A DNA stretch of 64,000 nt from Bacteroides finegoldii DSM 17565. Its GTDB lineage: Bacteria > Bacteroidota > Bacteroidia > Bacteroidales > Bacteroidaceae. The DNA is taken from assembly GCF_000156195.1 (NCBI RefSeq), contig NZ_GG688321.1:226274-290273 (forward strand), given 5' to 3'. The notes beneath the pieces are model-generated. The model did not search any database and was not told the DNA's origin. It saw only the letters and a program-made list of their open reading frames with translations. Of this stretch, positions 1-9,453 are shown piece by piece. Position numbers and translations under genes: made by a program. Position 1 is the stretch's first letter. Each line of letters opens with the position of its first letter.

Positions 1-227
1 TTGGTTCCCCTCAGATAAGGGAATTCTCCTGGAAGCGCATCGGTAGTCTTCAAACCCTCCAGATCTTCCATCCGGTAGAAAGGTTTCACTTTGAACCCTT
101 CGTTCGTTTTCCAAACGAGCTTCTTCTCAAAATCAGCACCTTTCAAATCGGCTGTAACCTTCTCCATCCATTGTTCGGTGGAGACTGGAGAAAAGTCTGA
201 GAAGAGTTTTTCTTTTTTGTCTGCCAT
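1..227 (-). CDS. mutA: Methylmalonyl-CoA mutase small subunit, N-terminal part
   Basis: Only the first 75 codons are inside the window and the gene continues off the left edge. The protein begins MADKKEKLFSDFSPVSTEQW and continues with a stretch containing KVTADLKGADFEKKLVWKTN and KPFYRMEDL. That is the usual opening of the Bacteroides methylmalonyl-CoA mutase small (non-catalytic) subunit. In this family the small subunit pairs with the B12-binding large subunit, which interconverts succinyl-CoA and methylmalonyl-CoA on the propionate pathway in the cytoplasm. The ATG at 227 fits the -7 box at 305-312. The cobamide-uptake cluster lies 6 kb away on the other strand. Identification rests on a short N-terminal stretch, so it is good but not complete. 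Confidence 0.85.
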   Translation of the reverse strand, partial: MADKKEKLFSDFSPVSTEQWMEKVTADLKGADFEKKLVWKTNEGFKVKPFYRMEDLEGLKTTDALPGEFPYLRGT

Positions 228-304
228 AGTTTATTTAAAATTAAAACAAGATTAATATTGTCTTTATTTTTATCTATCTCTCTAAATGTCCGTTGTTCGA
301 CTTG

Positions 305-312
305 CAAATATA
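305..312 (-). promoter_or_regulatory. Promoter -7 box for mutA
   Basis: On the minus strand this reads TATATTTG, an exact match to the Bacteroides -7 consensus TAnnTTTG. It lies about 78 bases before the mutA ATG, giving a predicted leader of roughly 70 bases. Confidence 0.6.
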
Positions 313-364
313 ACCAAATAGTTAAAACAATACTCTTTTTTAGGGAAAATTCGCACAGCCCGGA

Positions 365-465
365 AAATGAAGAATAGGAAATGGGAAATGAAAAATTACC
401 ATTATTCATCCCATATATACAATAGGTATAGAAATTCTTCATTTTTCATTTTTAGTTCTTCATTT
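365..465. repeat. A/T-rich simple inverted repeats in the mutA/transporter gap
   Basis: The 312-base gap between the two divergent genes (228-539) has no convincing gene. It holds AAATGAAGAA at 365-374 and the inverse TTCTTCATTT twice, at 435-444 and 456-465, embedded in AATGAAAAA-type simple sequence. Such short tandem or inverted intergenic words are common in Bacteroides. They could form a hairpin, but no function is indicated. Confidence 0.5.
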
Positions 466-490
466 ATTTGATTTGCTCCAATGTTATGAG

Positions 491-498
491 TAATTTTG
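491..498 (+). promoter_or_regulatory. Promoter -7 box for the AspT-type transporter
   Basis: TAATTTTG matches TAnnTTTG exactly and lies 42 bases before the start codon at 540. Confidence 0.6.
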
Positions 499-539
499 CA
501 CCCGTTTTATAAAAGACATTATAAAAACTACTATAAATT

Positions 540-2204
540 ATGGATTGGTTACAAAGTTTATTGTGGGACCCTAGTTCTGTGGCACATATCGTGCTCCTCT
601 ACGCATTTGTAGTGGCAGCCGGTGTGTATCTCGGTAAGATAAAGATATTCGGAGTATCTTTAGGTGTCACGTTTGTTTTGTTTGCCGGCATCCTAATGGG
701 ACATTTCGGCTTCACGGCCGATACACACATCCTACATTTCATCCGTGAATTCGGATTGATTTTGTTCGTATTCTGTATCGGTCTTCAGGTGGGGCCGTCT
801 TTCTTCTCTTCTTTCAAGAAAGGGGGAATGACACTAAACCTGTTGGCTGTAGGCATCGTAGTGTTAAATATTGCTGTTGCGCTGGGGCTTTATTACCTGT
901 GGAACGGCCGGGTGGAATTGCCGATGATGGTTGGTATACTCTATGGAGCTGTGACAAACACTCCGGGACTTGGTGCCGCCAATGAAGCATTGAACCAGTT
1001 GAACTATACCGGTCCGCAGATCGCGTTGGGTTATGCGTGTGCATATCCGCTCGGTGTGGTAGGTATTATCGGTTCTATCATTGCTATCCGCTACATCTTC
1101 CGCGTTAATATGGCTAAGGAAGAAGAGAATCTGAAGATTCAAAGCGGGGACGCACACCACAAGCCACACATGATGAGCCTTGAGGTACGCAACGAATCAA
1201 TCAGCGGAAAGACACTGATCGAGATTAAAGAGTTCTTGGGACGCAACTTCGTTTGTTCGCGTATCCGCCATGAAGGGCACGTCAGTATTCCCGACCACGA
1301 GACCATATTCAATATGGGCGATCAGTTGTTTATCGTCTGCTCGGAAGAGGATGCTCCGGCTATCACCGTATTTATAGGAAAAGAGGTGGAACTCGATTGG
1401 GAGAAACAAGACCTGCCGATGGTTTCACGCCGTATCTTGGTCACCAAACCGGAAATTAACGGAAAAACGCTCGGTTCTATGCACTTTCGCAGTATGTATG
1501 GGGTAAATGTAACCCGTATCAACCGTTCCGGTATGGACCTGTTTGCCGATCCGAATCTGGTACTTCAAGTAGGTGACCGTGTGATGGTAGTAGGCCAGCA
1601 AGATGCAGTAGAACGTGTAGCAGGTGTGTTGGGTAATCAGTTGAAACGTCTGGACACTCCGAATATCGTAACTATCTTCGTCGGTATCTTCTTAGGTATT
1701 CTTCTAGGCAGCCTTCCGATTGCATTCCCGGGTATGCCGACTCCTTTGAAACTAGGTTTGGCAGGTGGTCCGCTGGTAGTAGCGATCCTTATCGGACGCT
1801 TCGGTCACAAACTCCATCTGGTAACTTACACAACAATGAGCGCTAACCTAATGCTTCGCGAAATAGGTATCGTGCTTTTCCTTGCCAGTGTCGGTATTGA
1901 TGCAGGTGCCAATTTTGTGCAAACGGTAGTCGAAGGTGACGGATTGTTATACGTAGGTTGCGGTTTCCTTATCACCGTCATTCCATTGCTTATTATCGGC
2001 GCTATTGCCCGACTGTATTATAAGGTAAACTACTTCACTCTGATGGGATTGATAGCCGGTAGTAATACCGATCCTCCCGCACTGGCTTATGCCAACCAGA
2101 CAACTGCCGGTGACGCTCCGGCCGTAGGGTATTCGACGGTTTATCCGCTATCTATGTTCCTCCGTATCCTAACGGGACAGATGATATTATTAACAATGAT
2201 GTAA
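540..2204 (+). CDS. AspT/YidE/YbjL-family transporter with two RCK_C domains
   Basis: The 554-residue protein has the layout of the aspartate:alanine exchanger family. A hydrophobic half (about residues 1-185) carries the segment [20 protein letters not shown]. Two soluble RCK_C/TrkA-C domains follow (about 205-290 and 295-370), then a second hydrophobic half (about 380-554) carrying [18 protein letters not shown]. The two GA/TNTP-PAL motifs are the internal duplication typical of the family. It should be an inner-membrane carrier. The substrate cannot be read from sequence, because most YidE/YbjL relatives are uncharacterised. It has its own promoter and a strong hairpin downstream, so it is probably monocistronic. 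Confidence 0.85.
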   Translation: MDWLQSLLWDPSSVAHIVLLYAFVVAAGVYLGKIKIFGVSLGVTFVLFAGILMGHFGFTADTHILHFIREFGLILFVFCIGLQVGPSFFSSFKKGGMTLNLLAVGIVVLNIAVALGLYYLWNGRVELPMMVGILYGAVTNTPGLGAANEALNQLNYTGPQIALGYACAYPLGVVGIIGSIIAIRYIFRVNMAKEEENLKIQSGDAHHKPHMMSLEVRNESISGKTLIEIKEFLGRNFVCSRIRHEGHVSIPDHETIFNMGDQLFIVCSEEDAPAITVFIGKEVELDWEKQDLPMVSRRILVTKPEINGKTLGSMHFRSMYGVNVTRINRSGMDLFADPNLVLQVGDRVMVVGQQDAVERVAGVLGNQLKRLDTPNIVTIFVGIFLGILLGSLPIAFPGMPTPLKLGLAGGPLVVAILIGRFGHKLHLVTYTTMSANLMLREIGIVLFLASVGIDAGANFVQTVVEGDGLLYVGCGFLITVIPLLIIGAIARLYYKVNYFTLMGLIAGSNTDPPALAYANQTTAGDAPAVGYSTVYPLSMFLRILTGQMILLTMM

Positions 2205-2224
2205 ATCAAGCTTAGCTTATAAAT

Positions 2225-2275
2225 AGTAAAGCCGGCTCTATTCTTTTAAGTAGAATATGTCGGCTTTACTGTTTT
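2225..2275 (+). terminator. Hairpin terminator after the AspT-type transporter
   Basis: AGTAAAGCCG at 2225-2234 pairs with CGGCTTTACT at 2261-2270, followed by GTTTT. It lies between convergent genes and could serve both strands. Confidence 0.75.
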
Positions 2276-2302
2276 ATCTTCCTTTATTCATTATACCATA
2301 TA

Positions 2303-2932
2303 TTACAACTTCAGTTTCTTCACTACAAACTCCTCCACAAAGCGTACCGTTTCTTCTATTCCTAAAGAGGAGGAGTCCACACACAGATGATAAGTAGCTG
2401 CCGCTCCCCATGTTTTATAACTATAATAATTATAGTATTCCGAACGTTTCTTATCTGCTTTCTCCATCATTTCCTCCGCAGCCTCCTCATCAATATGATG
2501 GATCTGACACAACCGTGCAATGCGGTCTTCTTTGGAAGCCGAAATAAAAACGTTTACACAACGCGGATGTTCGCGCAATATATAATCTGCACAGCGCCCC
2601 ACAAACACACAGGATTTTTCAGCCGCCAAATGACGAATAACATCACTCTGTACCTTAAATAAAGCATCATTGCTCAAACAGTTGGTACACGGCATAGCCC
2701 CCTCACTAATAAAAGGGAACCGCATTCCGAACAACCCACCGATAATACCTTGTGAAGCCTTTTCATCCGCTTTTTCAAAAAATTCTCTACACAATCCGCT
2801 CTCTTCAGAAGCTAGATTGATCAACTCTTTATCATAGAAGTCGATGCCCAAACGGGCTGCCAACTTCTCTCCTATTTCTTTTCCGCCACTACCTAACTGG
2901 CGACCGATATTAATGACATAGCTACCGCTCAT
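2303..2932 (-). CDS. Cytidylate-kinase-like family protein
   Basis: With the ATG at 2932 the protein is 209 residues and begins MSGSYVINIGRQLGSGGKEI. The GRQLGSGGKEIG segment is a P-loop of the type found in the cytidylate kinase-like family (Cytidylate_kin2). Later segments include YDKELINLASEESGL and CVFVGRCADYIL, also typical. These proteins are predicted cytoplasmic nucleoside-monophosphate-kinase-like enzymes, but the true substrate is generally unknown, and Bacteroides carry a separate classical cmk. A longer start at 2962 adds ten residues ahead of the conserved strand and is less likely. The internal CTNCLSN segment (about residue 80) is Cys-containing and unusual for a nucleotide kinase core. 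Confidence 0.75.
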   Translation of the reverse strand: MSGSYVINIGRQLGSGGKEIGEKLAARLGIDFYDKELINLASEESGLCREFFEKADEKASQGIIGGLFGMRFPFISEGAMPCTNCLSNDALFKVQSDVIRHLAAEKSCVFVGRCADYILREHPRCVNVFISASKEDRIARLCQIHHIDEEAAEEMMEKADKKRSEYYNYYSYKTWGAAATYHLCVDSSSLGIEETVRFVEEFVVKKLKL

Positions 2933-2984
2933 AGTACATTTTGTTTTATGGTTTGGTAGCAAACATACGAATTATTTCTAAAAC

Positions 2985-5741
2985 TCACATCATCAGACGA
3001 AAGTTATATTTGAAAGTTACAATAAAATATCCTTTTATTTCCTGCGTCCGAGACTCATAAAACCCGTCGGAAGTAGCCATACGAGCATAACTTTTCCGTT
3101 TGCCAAGAATATCCGCCCAATAAGCAGACAATTCGGCTTTTCTCTGTTTCAGGAATCGCCAGGTTGCCCTCGCATTCCACACAATCTCATCATCCTCTCC
3201 TTTCTGGATATTTGTCCCGCTACGCAAGATATAGCCTGCATCCGTACGCAACTGTAACCCGAAAGGAAAATCCACATAGCCGTCAAAACGGAAATTATAA
3301 TAGCGGGTATAGGTATTATTATCATTCAGAGAATTAAGTGAATACTGATAATCCCATGAAGTAGAAAAATCAAACCCTCCCCAAGTGGGCTGATAAGAAG
3401 CTGCCATCTCGCAATTCAACCCGGTATCACGTGTTGTGCTTTTCTCCGGCTGTTGACTTCTATCCTCATTAATCATACTGACACGATTACTATGTCTTCC
3501 GGAGGTACTCAGTTTTAAAGAAAAATGCCCGAAACGCTTCCACCAGTCAGCACTGCCATATGTATTCCAATTTCCATTGATATTTATAGGGTATATCTCC
3601 CGTCCACCGGTCTGCACATCATAGAGAACAACTTGTGTGACACTGTTCTTCTCCATCTGCCATCCCAGATTGGCGGATATTCCCTTTGAAGGATGTTGAA
3701 AACTCACATGCATAGTATGCATAAACATCTGTTTCAAATCCGGATTTCCACGAGTAATATACAACGGATCGCTATTATCCGTCAACGGCATTAAGTCCGA
3801 TAAAGAAGGTTGCCGGGTTCTTCCGTTATAATTAAGACTGACACGCATTTTCTTTTTCCGCCAACTCAGCCATATCATAGGCTGATAATCAATCGTACGC
3901 ATTGTGGTGTCCGCATAAAGTTTTCCGACTTTCCGATCAATAGTACGCTTCTGCGGAGTGACACCCAACGAAGCATTAAACATCCAAGTATCATCCGAAT
4001 AATTGAAGCCTACATTCAAGTCGTGCCCATTACTGCGGCTATGACTCCTATTACTTAAACTATCCACATACCCCGCCTCATAACCTGCAGGCAAATCACC
4101 GAAAGAATCCCGGTTTGTCATGGAAGACAATTCATACGTATCACGGTTGTCCCGTTCATACTGTGTATTCCAATTATATGCTGCCCGGAAATGCACCTTC
4201 TTGCCAATCGGTTGAGTAAAGCTGACTCCTACCCTCCACTGATTATTTGTCTGAGGAGACTTTATATATTGGTTTCGATAAAGTACCGAATCATTCCCAT
4301 TCTTGTCTTCCAGCTTGAAATAAGTAGTCTGAGACAGCGAAAAGCTCTCATTATCTCCCCATGAATCAGAATTTGTTACATTCAGTCCTAATGTAGTTCC
4401 TTTCTCATTCAAACGCCTCATAATCCCAATCATCCAATTATAACGATTGGATTTATTTTCCGAAGCCGAACGGTTCTCACTACGATTGACTTTCATATCC
4501 TTAGGTATAGATTCAAAATCAGCAAACAGACTCTCATGATTCACATTAGGAGGAGCATCAAAAGAAGCACCCTGATTACTGCTCTCATTCTCGTTGGGAG
4601 AAAGCCCGAAACTCCCGTTGAAATGTATGCGTGTACGCTTATCGACTTTCCATTCCCCCATCAGACTCGAATTCATAGACCGGCTTTTCGAAGTACCCTC
4701 ATTGGCAGAAGCCGAATACTGATTGCCACTCGTCAAATATTGTTCCCGATACATGGAAGTGATATTTCCATTCCGGTTCAAGTCATAGTTCACATTTCCG
4801 GTCAAAGAAAACTTCTTGCCGAACTTGCGCGTCATATTCAGCCCGACAGAGTTATTGATATTGTCCTTATAAGTGCTATTCTGATAGCGATTGGTAGAAC
4901 GGGCCATAAAAGAAAGATTCTCTCCGTTCTTATTAAAATAGTTCACCTGTCCTTCCAGGTCCTTCTTTTTATTATTTCCATATCCTACCGTCGCATTCGT
5001 CAGCCAAGTCTTGTTCAGTTCATCTTTAGTCTGAAGATCAAGCACATACTTTTTCTCTCCAGAACTGATTCCGGTAAACTCTTCTTCTTTTGATTTCTTA
5101 TCATATACTTTCAGCTTGCTAATCAAATTTGCCGGCAGATTTTCGAGTGCCGTTTTCTTATCCCCCGAGAAAAAGGATTCTCCATTGACATTGATCTCAC
5201 TGATAGCCTGACCGTTGTAAGTTAACGAATGATCTTTCTTATTATACACCAATCCCGGAACACGTTTCACCAGATCCTCCAGATAAGAACCTTCGGGAGT
5301 TTTATAGGCAGCAGCATTGATAACGGTAGTATCTCCCTTCATCTCTACCTCTTTCAATTTTCCCGTGATTGTCACTTCACCGATTTGTATATCATCATCC
5401 TTCAGTGTGACCACACCAACATTCACAGACAGCGAATCACTCAATATACGGTATACGGACTCCATTCCCATGAAGGAGACTTTCAATAAATATTGCCTTC
5501 TGTTCTGCGGCTGATATTTAAGAACAAAACGACCGTTCTTATCACTTGTCGTACCCTTTACAAAAGTGGAATCCTCCTTTTGCAAGACAACAATACTAGC
5601 TGAAGGTAAAGACTGTAGCTTATCACTTCCTGCTTCCAACGTCTGTACTCTGCCTTTGACAGTTCTCGTCTGTTGAGCATATAAAATTGTATGCATACAA
5701 CATAACAACAAAAGCAATACAATCGTCCTATTAATTTCCAT
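2985..5741 (-). CDS. Outer-membrane beta-barrel protein with carboxypeptidase-like plug domain (TonB-receptor type)
   Basis: This 918-residue protein has a signal peptide ending near LYAQ (about residue 22), a carboxypeptidase-regulatory-like domain (about 26-115), and a plug-like region with VPGLVYNKKDHSLTYNGQAI (about 155-185). A long aromatic-rich beta-barrel follows. It belongs to the outer-membrane beta-barrel family related to TonB-dependent receptors but has no SusD partner beside it. The ligand is unknown. Proximity to the cobamide cluster (btuF starts 316 bases away, divergently) suggests but does not show a link. A near-consensus -7 box (TACTTTTA) lies at 5786-5779. The barrel ends in MM rather than the more usual aromatic residue. 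Confidence 0.8.
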   Translation of the reverse strand: MEINRTIVLLLLLCCMHTILYAQQTRTVKGRVQTLEAGSDKLQSLPSASIVVLQKEDSTFVKGTTSDKNGRFVLKYQPQNRRQYLLKVSFMGMESVYRILSDSLSVNVGVVTLKDDDIQIGEVTITGKLKEVEMKGDTTVINAAAYKTPEGSYLEDLVKRVPGLVYNKKDHSLTYNGQAISEINVNGESFFSGDKKTALENLPANLISKLKVYDKKSKEEEFTGISSGEKKYVLDLQTKDELNKTWLTNATVGYGNNKKKDLEGQVNYFNKNGENLSFMARSTNRYQNSTYKDNINNSVGLNMTRKFGKKFSLTGNVNYDLNRNGNITSMYREQYLTSGNQYSASANEGTSKSRSMNSSLMGEWKVDKRTRIHFNGSFGLSPNENESSNQGASFDAPPNVNHESLFADFESIPKDMKVNRSENRSASENKSNRYNWMIGIMRRLNEKGTTLGLNVTNSDSWGDNESFSLSQTTYFKLEDKNGNDSVLYRNQYIKSPQTNNQWRVGVSFTQPIGKKVHFRAAYNWNTQYERDNRDTYELSSMTNRDSFGDLPAGYEAGYVDSLSNRSHSRSNGHDLNVGFNYSDDTWMFNASLGVTPQKRTIDRKVGKLYADTTMRTIDYQPMIWLSWRKKKMRVSLNYNGRTRQPSLSDLMPLTDNSDPLYITRGNPDLKQMFMHTMHVSFQHPSKGISANLGWQMEKNSVTQVVLYDVQTGGREIYPININGNWNTYGSADWWKRFGHFSLKLSTSGRHSNRVSMINEDRSQQPEKSTTRDTGLNCEMAASYQPTWGGFDFSTSWDYQYSLNSLNDNNTYTRYYNFRFDGYVDFPFGLQLRTDAGYILRSGTNIQKGEDDEIVWNARATWRFLKQRKAELSAYWADILGKRKSYARMATSDGFYESRTQEIKGYFIVTFKYNFRLMM

Positions 5742-6056
5742 GTCGATAAGCTAGTCTCTTTTAGTAGTTTTACGAGGGTAAAAGTACACAATCCAACTAT
5801 GATTCAAGAGAAAGTTCTGTGAAAAATCCCAAAAGCTCCCCACATTCTTGTTTACCTCCAAATTTTCATTTGGACATTATTCTAATAAAGAATTCAAAGT
5901 CAATATCGACATCAAACGAGATAAGACCGAAATTTCGCTATATGCGATATATAAATAAGTAGCAATTTTGTAGAAACGGAATAATAACATATTAGAAAAC
6001 AATTCATATATTTGCACGATATGTTTACAAGATTGTTACAACCAAATGTAAATAAA
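5742..6056. other. Divergent intergenic region ahead of btuF
   Basis: This 315-base region holds a -7-like TACTTTTA (5786-5779, minus strand) for the outer-membrane protein and the btuF promoter near 6007. There is a 10-bp palindrome CGAAATTTCG at 5928-5937. No B12-box-like segment was found here, unlike the btuB leader, so no cobalamin riboswitch is called for btuFCD. Confidence 0.5.
6007..6014 (+). promoter_or_regulatory. Promoter -7 box for btuFCD
   Basis: TATATTTG matches TAnnTTTG exactly. A start near 6020 would leave a leader of about 37 bases before the ATG at 6057. It rules out the upstream TTG at 6012 as a translation start. Confidence 0.65.
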
Positions 6057-7193
6057 ATGATAAAACAATCCATTTACACTTTCATTCTATTCTCCTTGCT
6101 ATTTTTGGCAAGTTGTATTTCTAACAAAAAGACTTCTCTCGAAGCATTCAATCAGGATATATATACTCCTGAATATGCGGCAGGATTTAAGATATTAGGC
6201 GCAACCAATGTCCAAAGTACTCTGATACAGGTATTCAACCCATGGCAGGGAGCCAAAGAGGTAGAAATGTCCTACTTCATATCACGAAATGGAGAGCAGG
6301 CACCCACCGGATTCATCGGTTCTACCATTCCTGCCGGAGCAAAGCGCATTGTATGTATGTCTTCTTCCTACATCGCCATGCTCGATGCACTAGGACAGGT
6401 AAACCGAATCGTGGCGGTATCGGGCATCGACTATGTATCGAACCCGTATATCCTTGCGCATAAGGATTCTATCAAGGACATGGGACCTGAGATGAATTAT
6501 GAACTGTTGCTGGGATTGAAGCCGGACATCGTTCTGCTATACGGTATCGGAGACGCACAGACCGCCATTACAGACAAGCTGAAAGAACTATCCATTCCCT
6601 ATATTTATATGGGCGAATACTTGGAGGAATCACCGCTAGGCAAAGCCGAATGGATGGTTGTTTTGTCCGAACTGACGGATAGCCGAGAGAAGGGTATCGA
6701 AATATTCAGTGAGATTCCGAAGCGTTATCTGTCATTGAAAGCGCTCACGGAATCGGTCGGACAATGCCCAACAGTTATGTTCAACACACCGTGGAACGAC
6801 AGTTGGGTGATGCCTTCTACAAAAAGCTATATGGCGCAACTAGTAGCGGATGCGGGTGCAGAGTATATCTACAAAGAAAACAGTTCCAACAGTTCAACCT
6901 CGATTGGACTGGAAACGGCTTACGGGCTGATACAAAAAGCGGATTATTGGATTAATGTAGGTTCGGCAACGAGTCTGGATGAGTTGAAAACCGTCAATCC
7001 GAAATTCGCGGATGCGAAAGCTGTACGTGAACGGACGGTTTATAATAATAATTTGCGGCTGACCCCGACGGGCGGTAATGATTACTGGGAATCGGCAGTG
7101 ATACGCCCTGACGTGGTTCTACGCGACCTGATTCATATCTTCCATCCAGAACTAGTGCCGGATTCACTCTATTATTACAGGCATCTGGAATGA
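6057..7193 (+). CDS. btuF: Cobamide ABC transporter substrate-binding lipoprotein
   Basis: The 378-residue protein begins MIKQSIYTFILFSLLFLASC, a lipoprotein signal with the lipobox cysteine at residue 20. The body has the two-lobed periplasmic-binding fold of the Fe3+-siderophore/B12 group: KRIVCMSSSYIAMLDALGQ, then ELLLGLKPDIVLLYG. Context is decisive: btuC and btuD follow, and a riboswitch-controlled btuB operon lies beyond. The predicted role is to receive cobamides delivered by BtuB and hand them to BtuCD. In Bacteroides such proteins are membrane-anchored on the periplasmic side. The ATG at 6057 is preferred because the upstream in-frame TTG overlaps the promoter and the signal peptide begins here. 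An iron-siderophore substrate is possible but less likely in this locus. Confidence 0.85.
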   Translation: MIKQSIYTFILFSLLFLASCISNKKTSLEAFNQDIYTPEYAAGFKILGATNVQSTLIQVFNPWQGAKEVEMSYFISRNGEQAPTGFIGSTIPAGAKRIVCMSSSYIAMLDALGQVNRIVAVSGIDYVSNPYILAHKDSIKDMGPEMNYELLLGLKPDIVLLYGIGDAQTAITDKLKELSIPYIYMGEYLEESPLGKAEWMVVLSELTDSREKGIEIFSEIPKRYLSLKALTESVGQCPTVMFNTPWNDSWVMPSTKSYMAQLVADAGAEYIYKENSSNSSTSIGLETAYGLIQKADYWINVGSATSLDELKTVNPKFADAKAVRERTVYNNNLRLTPTGGNDYWESAVIRPDVVLRDLIHIFHPELVPDSLYYYRHLE

Positions 7194-7255
7194 AACGAAC
7201 CTATGCCTAGAAGAATGATCGAATCTTTATTCACCAAACGTACTCGCAATTCCAG

Positions 7256-8272
7256 ATGAAGCAACCTCATAAACATACCGCCCTTTTATTTATTGCATTA
7301 GGTATCGTTGCCGTACTATTATTATTGATAGACATGGCAACAGGAGATACGTACATCCCTGTCTTGAAAGTATGGGCGGTGCTCACCGGCGGCGAATATG
7401 ACGAAACAACGCGCAATATCCTACTTTCCATCCGGTTCATACGGGTAGTAGTGGCGGGGCTGATAGGCGTAGCGCTTTCCGTCAGCGGCCTGCAGATGCA
7501 GACAGTTTTTCAGAATCCGCTGGCAGACCCTTATCTGCTGGGAGTCAGTTCGGGCGCAGGACTGGGAGTGGCTCTGTTTATACTAGGCGCTCCGTTGCTC
7601 GGATGGACGAACTTCTCGCTTCTCCAATCATTGGGTATCGTCGGTTCGGGATGGATAGGAACGGCTGTCATCCTATTGGGAGTAGCCGTCATCAGCCGGA
7701 AAGTGAAAAATATTCTCGGCGTGCTGATTATGGGGGTTATGATAGGATACGTGGCAGGTGCCATTATCCAGATTCTGCAATATTTGAGTTCTGCCGAACA
7801 ACTGAAAATGTTCACGCTTTGGTCGATGGGCTCGCTCAGCCATATCACTGCCACCCAACTGGGAGTCATGATTCCGATGCTGTGCATAGGTCTGCTGTTC
7901 TCCGTAGCTTGCATCAAGTCACTGAACCTATTGCTGCTCGGTGAGAACTACGCGCGGACAATGGGAATGAACATCAAGCGTTCACGCACCTTCATTTTCG
8001 CTTCTACCGCATTGCTGACAGGAACGGTCACTGCTTTCTGCGGTCCGGTAGGTTTCATCGGGCTGGCTGTGCCACACGTCACCCGGTTGCTGTTCAACAA
8101 TGCCGACCACCGGATACTTGTCCCCGGCACCATGTTGACGGGACTTATCAGTATGCTTCTCTGTGACATTATCGCCAAGAGCTTCCTGCTCCCAGTGAAC
8201 TGCATCACTGCCCTGCTGGGTGTTCCGGTTATTTTATGGGTAATCGCTAAAAACTTGCGCAGATTCAAATGA
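7256..8272 (+). CDS. btuC: Cobamide ABC transporter permease (FecCD family)
   Basis: The 338-residue, highly hydrophobic protein has FecCD/BtuC hallmarks: RFIRVVVAGLIGVALSVSGL, MQTVFQNPLADPYLLGVSSG, GPVGFIGLAVPHVTRLL and the C-terminal coupling segment. About ten membrane helices are expected. It forms the inner-membrane channel with BtuD and takes cobamide from BtuF. Its stop codon overlaps the btuD start by four bases (ATGA), implying translational coupling. Confidence 0.88.
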   Translation: MKQPHKHTALLFIALGIVAVLLLLIDMATGDTYIPVLKVWAVLTGGEYDETTRNILLSIRFIRVVVAGLIGVALSVSGLQMQTVFQNPLADPYLLGVSSGAGLGVALFILGAPLLGWTNFSLLQSLGIVGSGWIGTAVILLGVAVISRKVKNILGVLIMGVMIGYVAGAIIQILQYLSSAEQLKMFTLWSMGSLSHITATQLGVMIPMLCIGLLFSVACIKSLNLLLLGENYARTMGMNIKRSRTFIFASTALLTGTVTAFCGPVGFIGLAVPHVTRLLFNNADHRILVPGTMLTGLISMLLCDIIAKSFLLPVNCITALLGVPVILWVIAKNLRRFK

Positions 8273-9024
8273 TAGAGCTTAAAGAACTGACATTAGGATA
8301 TGGACAGCGTACGCTGTTAGAGATGGTAAATGCCCGGATGACTAGCGGACAACTCATCGCCCTGCTGGGACGCAACGGGGCAGGAAAGAGTACATTGCTC
8401 CGTGCCATGATGGGACTGGAAAAGCCACAGTCGGGAGAAATCATCCTACAAGGCAAAAAAATAGCCTCGTTGAAACCGGAAAAACTAGCCCGTAGCATCA
8501 GCTTTGTAACGACAGACAAAGTACGCATCGCCAATCTTCGCTGTAAAGATGTAGTGTCTATGGGACGCGCCCCTTATACAAACTGGATCGGACAACTACG
8601 ACCGGAAGACGAAATGCGGGTAGATACTGCCATACAGCTGGTCGGCATGTCCGCTTATGCGGAAACGACCATGGATAAGATGTCCGACGGCGAATGTCAA
8701 CGAATCATGATTGCCCGCGCGCTAGCCCAGGACACCCCTGTCATCCTGCTCGACGAACCCACCGCCTTTCTCGACTTGCCTAACCGTTACGAACTCTGCC
8801 TGCTCTTGAAGAGACTGGCACAGGAAGAGGACAAATGTATCCTATTTTCCACACACGACCTCGACATAGCGCTGTCACTCTGCGACTCTATCATGCTGAT
8901 AGATAACCCGCATATGTATACACTGCCTACCCCAGAAATGGTAGCGAGCGGACATATCGAAAGACTGTTCCGAAACGAGTCGGTGACATTCGACGCACCA
9001 AATATGAGGGTACGTATAAAATAA
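8269..9024 (+). CDS. btuD: Cobamide ABC transporter ATP-binding protein
   Basis: The 251-residue ATPase carries Walker A GRNGAGKST (residues 34-42), an ABC signature in the variant form MSDGECQR, Walker B VILLDEPTAFLD and the H-loop STHD. It powers BtuC and is the third gene of a btuFCD unit. The signature reads SDGE rather than the canonical SGGQ, a common variation in the siderophore/B12 importer group. The transcript appears to end before the btuB riboswitch, although no strong terminator is visible in 9025-9119. Confidence 0.87.
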   Translation: MIELKELTLGYGQRTLLEMVNARMTSGQLIALLGRNGAGKSTLLRAMMGLEKPQSGEIILQGKKIASLKPEKLARSISFVTTDKVRIANLRCKDVVSMGRAPYTNWIGQLRPEDEMRVDTAIQLVGMSAYAETTMDKMSDGECQRIMIARALAQDTPVILLDEPTAFLDLPNRYELCLLLKRLAQEEDKCILFSTHDLDIALSLCDSIMLIDNPHMYTLPTPEMVASGHIERLFRNESVTFDAPNMRVRIK

Positions 9025-9119
9025 ACATTTTATCACTAGGATAAAAATATAAATAATAAAATATGATTCTCGTAAGCTGATTTTTTAGCCAAACAAGATA
9101 AAGTTATTAATAAATTCTC

Positions 9120-9127
9120 TAACTTTG
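9120..9127 (+). promoter_or_regulatory. Promoter -7 box for the riboswitch-btuB operon
   Basis: TAACTTTG matches TAnnTTTG exactly and would start transcription at about 9133-9135, just at the 5' edge of the cobalamin aptamer. Confidence 0.7.
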
Positions 9128-9134
9128 TGGCGTT

Positions 9135-9322
9135 AAGGTTTCTTGTTACAGTATATACACTGTTAAGGAATGAAAAGGGAATGCCGTGTAAACCGGCAAC
9201 AGAACCTGCTGCTGTAAATCTCCGCTCCTTGTAATCAGAGAGCAAAATTGCAACACGAAAGTCACTGGATAGTTTATCTGGGAAGGCGTTGCAAAATGGG
9301 ATGAGTCAGAAGACCTGCCTTG
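9135..9322 (+). ncRNA. Cobalamin riboswitch (btuB leader)
   Basis: The leader shows the ordered conserved blocks of the cobalamin aptamer. AAAGGGAA lies near 9175, followed by a GCCG..CGGC hairpin (about 9183-9197), CCTGCTGCTGTAA (about 9205-9217), GTCACTGG and GGGAAGGCG (about 9261-9288). The B12-box-like GAGTCAGAAGACCTGCC closes it at about 9304-9319. In this class cobalamin binding shuts off downstream expression. The exact 5' and 3' boundaries are approximate. It controls btuB and the genes behind it. The btuFCD genes lie upstream and are not covered by this leader. Confidence 0.92.
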
Positions 9323-9409
9323 ATGCTCTGATTTACACCTGCGGGATTTCGGGTAGTAGTCAAATAGAAAATAAGCAATTATCTTTTATTTGGTATAATA
9401 GCTATATGT

Positions 9410-9453
9410 CCGTTTGTGTAGATTGAATTCAGATCTGAACAAACGGATTTTTT
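9410..9453 (+). terminator. Rho-independent terminator in the btuB leader (riboswitch expression platform)
   Basis: CCGTTTGT at 9410-9417 pairs with ACAAACGG at 9439-9446, extended inside by TAGAT/ATCT, and is followed directly by ATTTTTT (9447-9453). It sits between the aptamer and the btuB ATG at 9474. This is the classical arrangement for transcription attenuation. An A/T-rich hairpin at about 9361-9392 lies between the aptamer and the terminator. Confidence 0.75.

Noticed and set aside
143-442. 99-codon minus-strand frame overlapping the mutA start and gap
   Set aside because: It overlaps mutA codons in another frame, crosses the mutA promoter, and is built of A/T-rich simple sequence.
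4536-5093. 185-codon plus-strand frame opposite the outer-membrane barrel gene
   Set aside because: Antisense shadow, with no recognisable domain.
5742-6056. Second cobalamin riboswitch before btuF
   Set aside because: No B12-box or other conserved aptamer segments are present.
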